Below, in pieces: positions 58,901-64,000 of a stretch of 64,000 bases of DNA. Made by a program: the position numbers and the translations under genes. Below the pieces are notes generated by a model, which was given only the letters and a program-made list of their open reading frames with translations, was not told where the DNA came from and did not search any database. The stretch is from the NCBI GenBank assembly GCA_028551475.1, contig CM052361.1, forward strand, positions 193,501 through 257,500. Reading direction: 5' to 3'. This DNA is from Casuarina equisetifolia. Its lineage: Eukaryota; Streptophyta; Magnoliopsida; Fagales; Casuarinaceae. Positions within the stretch are counted from its first letter, which is position 1; every line of letters starts with the position of its first letter.

Positions 58901-59930
58901 TCATTAAACTCATTTGTTACATGAAATAGAGCAAAATCAATTTGTATTATGATACCATATTGGAAGACTTCAAAATCTTTTTTCATTTAAGCTTTTTATT
59001 GTAAATATTATATTTTAGTGTAGGACTGTTACCAGCACGTTGAGTTGTCTCCTAAAAATCGAGTTGCGTATCGTTTGGATCTACTAATCTAAAATATTGA
59101 GACTTACATATGCGTTTGAAGCGCCTCTTCAACTCCGTCATGTGCTCGCTCTTGGTGACGCGGAAGTAAAAGTCAGGAAAATCATCTTGGTAGATACAGT
59201 TGGAGGGATTGGCGGTTCCAATAGCTAGGACAGCAGCCGGAGTCTGGGCTCTCTGGTTCCTAAAGATTTCTTCCACGGACGCCATGCGTGGTACCTGTTG
59301 ATTTTGGTTTCCACAGAGTAAAGATATCTAAATCAGGAACTCGGAGTCCCCTACACGTCGAGAGAAGCAAGCAAGGAAAAGAACAAGCAGAAGAACAGTG
59401 TGGGTTGTTGGAAACCGAGAGTTGGGGAACCACCTCAGTTTGCATACAAGAGATATAACTGTAAGGGTTGCAGGGTGGCTTGCAGGTTCCGAAGGTTTTT
59501 ATATGTGCGGGTAGGTGGAGGGGGGGCCCTGTTCGACGTAGAATTCATTGTCAAAAATTTGAATCTTAGTGCACACGCATTTACGTAATATTCGATGAGC
59601 TAGCTGTGATATTTTCCTTTGTCGTCTGGTCCTTTGCATGACATCTCTTAACACAGCTCAAAAACTTTGACCAGGCGACAGGCAAGTGGGTTGGTGAGGG
59701 AAGTTAGTCAGAATCATCTCTTGCTTATTTGTCTTCGCTTTCGTGGGCGATGAGGAGTTTCTTGTTTATTGGCATCTCGCTTCGACAGTGAGGAGGGAGT
59801 AAAACAGGAGGCGTAAATGGCTTTTGCATTTTTTTGTCTTCGCCTTCGCGGTGAATGACGGCTTCGGGTTTTCGATAGTGGGGAAGGGAAAGACGAGGTG
59901 TAGTTCGTGTAACGCACGATTAACAACTAA
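55925..59930 (-). repeat. Tandem PKS duplication, unit 2
   Basis: Second unit of the duplication described at 52930-55750. The stretch 56160-57100 is extra relative to unit 1. It contains a 49-bp direct repeat (56774-56822 and 56823-56871) and a short perfect hairpin (GCGCAGG...CCTGCGC, 56551-56571). Confidence 0.85.
57537..59285 (-). CDS. Divergent type III polyketide synthase (PKS-3)
   Basis: Exons 59285-59108 and 58543-57537 give 394 residues, nearly identical to PKS-2. It shares the catalytic Cys-His-Asn and the same altered positions (S133L, extra loop residue, Q162H, T197C, F373L). Unlike PKS-2 it keeps phenylalanine at gatekeeper 265 (GLTFHLL). The intron is 564 bp against 114 bp in PKS-2, because of about 450 bp of extra sequence, and contains stops. 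The TATA-like box of PKS-2 is changed here and the palindromic G-box is absent, so expression may differ. Probably functional by sequence. Confidence 0.93.
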
Positions 59931-61564
59931 AGACAGTGATTGTCGATACTTCGTCTTTAGATATCTTTTCTGATTACGATGGGCTTCAATAAAATACAAA
60001 ATACAAAATAAAGGAAATATTATGCCTTTCACCACCATCAGATATAAATTATCTCGAGTGGAGGTTGGTCATACCTGAATTCTCTATTCCTTTTCTCGTC
60101 GACAAGGGGAATCACGACTCTAATTGCGTGGTGATATGTAAGTTCTCTACTTCTTTTTTCGTCATCAAGGGGAATCATGACTCTAATTGCATTAATATTC
60201 TATATTATGACGATGTAATCTTGGGGTCACAGTAATTCCCAACCTAGTTTAGTCCAAGTCATTACGCTTGTGAAAAATCCTTTTCCCGTGCTTTTACGTT
60301 CTTTAATCGCCGCTCGGACGGGGAAGCTGCTAACTACCACTTTTTTTAAGCCATCAAGTTTGAAAATGTCCTACTTTCTTTGTTAGAGTGAATGATGATG
60401 GTCAAAGAGAAAAACCGGACGGAAAGAAGAGGCTTGTTTTGTGCTTCGATGACGAAACAATGAAGAGAAGTTTGATTAGCCTCTTTCGCATTTAATATCT
60501 ATTAACGATACAATCAACACTTAGCGTGGCGAAAGCTTGAATCAACTGTGCACCTGTTCTGCTTGTCCCTTGTCGATAGGTGAGTCAATGGAAAGTTGCT
60601 TGGCACCTACTCAGCTCCTTCCCTTCCTTTTTTCTATCTTTTCCTTTCTCGGTTTATCCCCAGAGGTCCTTGCCGGCGCTCCGGTTAGCCAAATAACGGA
60701 AGGAGCAGTTGGATTTTGGCCATTTGGAGAACGTGGGAGCAGCCAAACTTTGACGTCAAACGAGTTCTTTGTAGTGGTGAAACGATTCTGGTATTATCGA
60801 ATTTGATGTTTGGCCGTAAACGACCGCAACTGGAAACGGCGATTGGAGAAGATAAAGACCTCAATCGCTTCACTATTCCTCCTAACTGATATTCGAAGGA
60901 GATAATTGTGCGTGACTGTAGGCTTGTTTCGTTTTCTAAAGAGGCTGCGTGGCTGATTTGAAGGCTATTTTGTGGAAAATCATACAGATAAATTTGACAA
61001 ATGCGTACAGCGTTGGGTTGGTAAAATGGGGAATGGGGATGCCACTTTCCCAACGGAATATTTATACCGAATCTTGACAAAATTTGGTTGGTGGATATGG
61101 TCTTCAAGCTACATGTAGGGTGAGCTTTGAGCTTATCTTTCCACTGATTGAACGTGTGGTCTCGGAATATGAAGTAGTTTGACTGACCCATGAAGAAAAA
61201 GAATAAGGTGATGGCTGCACGTACCTCTCGTCTCGCAAGGATGTCCCTGTTGGGGAAGCTCTAGAGCCGCTATTCAAAAGCAAAAGAAATTGTGATTCAA
61301 CTCCCACTCTTTTTTGTACTGGAAACCGTCTTGGCTTAATCTTTTTAGTGTGCTTGCTTGAGATTCTCCCCAAAGTGATTCCACTTGCAAACCAAGGGGA
61401 TACCTACACTTATGTTTCATTTGAAGCACTATCCCCGCAGGTCTTTTTGGTTCCAACATGCATGCCTCCTGCATGAGAGCTTTTTGAAACGTAAAAGCCA
61501 CTAACCCTCCATTCTGATCTACAAGTACCAAGACTTCCCTAATTGAAAATCCACAGATCGGAGC
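59931..61564. other. Intergenic region, no supported gene
   Basis: Includes an imperfect direct repeat of about 50 bp at 60080 and 60143 (core AAGGGGAATCA). Open frames of 60-170 codons exist in both directions but show no domain, signal or codon pattern I can support. Confidence 0.5.
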
Positions 61565-61822
61565 ATGGGTACAGGGACTCAGTCGGCGGTGCATGCAATT
61601 GCACTTCTGTTGCTTATATGCTTGGGAGGGGCCCCTGTGGACGGCCAAAAAGCGCTGCGAACATGCCTGAAGGGTTGTCAGTATGATATCATGTCGTGCA
61701 GCGCAGTGTGCGGGGCCGAGCATTGGATAAACTGGGAAGAACTTGTGGAATGCCTTGCAGGGTGTGGCAGCGAGATTAGCAAGTGCATGGATTGTGTCGA
61801 AGCCACTCCATCGCCTCCATGA
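61565..61822 (+). CDS. Small secreted cysteine-rich protein
   Basis: A single exon of 85 residues. It starts with a clear signal peptide (AIALLLLICLGG core, likely cleaved near VDGQ) and ends with a mature part of about 57 residues holding eight cysteines: C-x3-C-x6-C-x3-C-x13-C-x3-C-x6-C-x2-C. The pattern is two similar halves, each CxxxC-x6-Cxx(x)C, joined by the segment GAEHWINWEELVE. The central C-x3-C-x13-C-x3-C also fits a helical-hairpin (alpha-hairpinin-like) fold. Such small secreted plant proteins often serve in defence or signalling, but I do not recognise this one and assign no function. An AATAAA follows at about 61907. A longer open frame on the other strand lacks comparable features. 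Confidence 0.7.
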   Translation: MGTGTQSAVHAIALLLLICLGGAPVDGQKALRTCLKGCQYDIMSCSAVCGAEHWINWEELVECLAGCGSEISKCMDCVEATPSPP

Positions 61823-62185
61823 ACTTAGTAGTCCAACAATGCTCTGCAACTGAAATATGCCCAAGCTGGGGGGCTTTGATATGTACTAACATCGTTATAA
61901 GTCGTGAATAAAAGAATTCTCAAGTTCTATTCCTGGGAGCTATAATAATGTTCCTGATTTTAATTTCTATTCAGATCCCAGCTATTTACGAATAAGCAAT
62001 TTCTCAAAACAGTACGATATCATATATTAGAAATGGTAACCAAATTTGTCTTTACTGGACTGGAAACGGTTTTGAGAAAGTCATGCAGAGTCAAATCAGT
62101 CCGCAGACCATAACAACTAGTTACATCTTCCCATTGCAATCTTGATTGAAAAAATGAACAGACTGGGGGCCTTTACAGCCTTTGC
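61823..62185. other. Convergent 3' flanks
   Basis: The 3' region of the cysteine-rich gene (plus) meets the 3' UTR of HISN2 (minus). No other feature seen. Confidence 0.6.
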
Positions 62186-63274
62186 CTAGCTTTGTGATTT
62201 TCGACTTTTCTTTTCCTCGACGCCTGACTGAGAAAATCTCTGTCGAAGCACTTGCATAACATCTTCTATCTTCACATCTTTAAGTGCCAGAAGAACCATT
62301 GCATGATAGAGGACATCTGCCATCTCTGAGGCACTTCGTGACTTATCCTCACTTTCCTCAAGGGTTCTACATAATTCATCCGCCTCCTCCCTGAAAATGA
62401 AAGTTCAAAGCCATTAAATTCTTCAGTTGAAATGCATGGATAGGCCAAGCAATCAAGAGGCAGACTTCTCTTTCAATTTTGAAGTTTGGTTCCCTAAGTC
62501 TTTATTTCTTCTACTTTGATTCTCGGAGCACAGAGAGTCATCTATTCAACTCAAAATGACAACCCCGTATGACATAATACCTGACTTTTGAGCACAGAAG
62601 GCGATTATCAGTCAATAATTTTTTTGTCCACGAAGGTTTTCCATTTTCTTGTGCCACTAGTTCCGCCTTGCGTTCAGAAATTGTCGACTCTAAGGAGTAC
62701 AGCGTCGTAAGTGCCAATTTACCATCTTTGACCTGCCAACAATGATCTGAATCATTTCCAATCTTGCTAAAGCTTGTCTAGAGTAATGCAGGAACAGATA
62801 TGTCTAACATTGCTTATGAGATAATTGAAGGTGCACACCTGTTGATCTTCTTTCAAATCAAACATAGATGTATAATAACATGTTTCTGTCCCTGTATGGC
62901 AGGTAGGTCCATCAGGCTTCCCAAGGTATATAATCTGGGAAACAGTTGCGAGTTAAAGTTGACAGAAACCAGAAAAGATAAATAAAATGGGGTAAAGTTG
63001 TTCCGACTAAAAGTTTTCAGAAACATACGGAGTCACGATCACAATCAAGAAATATATCATGGATATTGATGAAATTATTGGAGGTCTCTCCCTTTGTCCA
63101 CAACATTGACCTTGACCGGCTATAGAATGTAGCCTTCCCAGAGGAAATGGTTGTAAGTATTGCATCTCGGTTTGCAAAGCCTTGCATCAGAATTGCTCCT
63201 GTATCAACGTTTTGAGCTATTGCCACAGCCAAACCTTTGTCATCCCACTTTACACTGTCCACCAATTTCTTAGC
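62186..63274 (-). CDS. HISN2: Histidine biosynthesis bifunctional HisIE protein (3' exons)
   Basis: Catalyses the second and third steps of histidine synthesis in plastids: phosphoribosyl-ATP pyrophosphohydrolase (HisE) and phosphoribosyl-AMP cyclohydrolase (HisI). Exons seen: 63274-63029 (VKWDDKGLAVAIAQN, MQGFANRDA, metal motif LDCDRDS), 62934-62839 (IIYLGKPDGPTCHTGTETC, with zinc cysteines), 62732-62581 (LYSLESTISERKAEL, start of the HisE domain) and 62390-62186 (REEADELCRTLEESEDKS, SASEMADVLYHAMVLL, stop at 62186). Phases agree throughout. Domain order HisI then HisE is the normal plant fusion. The exon(s) with the transit peptide lie beyond a first intron that runs past 63275, probably outside the window, so the gene is partial here. 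Appears functional. Confidence 0.95.
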
Positions 63275-64000
63275 CTGAAATTATCATAGTCCAATACACT
63301 CACAACTATTTGTGCATGCAGAATTTCAGTCCTTAAAAAAGAACAAAGGAATGGGAACAAGACACAAATGGGAAAAAGAAATTGCAAGATACAGGATGCA
63401 ATTCATATTTCAGTGTCAGAAAGTACTTTAAAGAGCTCCTAAACAATCTTTTCTTAAACTGTGACTTTCTCTGTAGACATATATAGCTCCAATAATAACC
63501 AGTATAAGAGAGCCTTCTAAGTTAAAGTAACAAGAACTCAATCTTAAGCCATTTTCCTCAGTAACAACTGGCGTCTCTCTCACCGTTTCTATCTATCAAA
63601 CAAAAGGTTGGGGGCTAACCAATTAACACGATCTCACCACTATATTAAAAAAGAAAAGCCATCTCAATATTTTTTCTGCAGACATTCAATTCCGACAGTC
63701 ACTTAAAACCAAGATGCCAAGATCTTGCAAAGTTTGTGGCACTCATCCCAGATCATAGATGCCATGTTTATTGAGCTAATATAGAGTGACTATGGAAACA
63801 AGAAAGTGCAACACAGGACTCAGTTTTCCAATTTATGATGTCACCAGAAAGGTAATGATCAACTTTGAATATTATAAATCTTAGCCATCATGCCTTCGCC
63901 ATATCATGAAAAAGTATAATGATTAGGTGCATAAAATGATACTTCTGGACAGTTATCAGAATGGTTTATTTAAAAACAGAGGCCATAACAAGCAAAGACT
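63275..64000. other. Probable 5' intron of HISN2
   Basis: No coding exon recognised. The acceptor for the exon at 63274 (TTTCAG, 63280-63275) shows that an intron enters here. Confidence 0.6.

Noticed and set aside
60685..61191. 168-codon minus-strand frame between PKS-3 and the cysteine-rich gene
   Set aside because: No homology or motif recognised; composition is not distinct from intergenic DNA.
61274..61864. 196-codon open frame on the minus strand over the cysteine-rich gene
   Set aside because: No domain, signal or plausible composition; it is the complement of the better-supported plus-strand gene.

Overview
The window is plant nuclear DNA. The evidence is GT-AG (and some GC-AG) introns in every host gene, Ty3/gypsy and Ty1/copia LTR retrotransposons, a chalcone synthase cluster, a kinesin of the plant-specific calmodulin-binding (KCBP/KIN-14) type, a plant MED15 KIX domain, a UPF0496 gene and a bifunctional plastid-type HISN2 gene. 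I cannot name the species. A block of exactly 500 N at 27492-27991 looks like a scaffolding gap.

Layout. 1-4587: 3' half of a decayed Ty3/gypsy element with its 3' LTR, inserted into a Ty1/copia element (minus strand, to 7123). 7124-9863: minus-strand KCBP kinesin fragment with coiled coil and first half of the motor. 10.04-11.33 kb: AT-rich repeats. 12.67-14.99 kb: 5' end of a MED15-like gene carrying a nonsense codon. 16.0-21.8 kb: large AT-rich array with an inverted arm. 22.9-27.5 kb: complete 8-exon RNase H2 subunit A gene. 28.0-31.7 kb: second copy of the copia plus kinesin segment. 34.9-35.0 kb: first exon of an AMMECR1-like gene. 35.15-37.0 kb and 44.6-49.5 kb: two truncated, decayed members of one copia family, flanking a membrane-anchored kinase gene (39.8-42.5 kb) and a UPF0496 gene (43.3-44.5 kb). 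50.3-59.9 kb: three type III polyketide synthase genes on the minus strand. 61.6 kb: small secreted cysteine-rich protein. 62.2 kb to beyond the end: HISN2.

The apparently functional genes are RNASEH2A, the kinase, UPF0496, the three polyketide synthases, the small peptide and HISN2. The kinesin, MED15 and AMMECR1 pieces look like debris of rearrangement. The most interesting part biologically is the polyketide synthase cluster. The first gene has every landmark chalcone synthase residue and a classic G-box/MYB/TATA promoter. The other two are a recent tandem pair whose active-site positions are altered in concert (S133L, one inserted residue in the dimer-crossing loop, Q162H, T197C, F373L). 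They are unlikely to be plain chalcone synthases and differ from each other at position 265 and in their promoters.

Exon boundaries were derived by hand from splice sites, reading phase and family knowledge. No database search was run.
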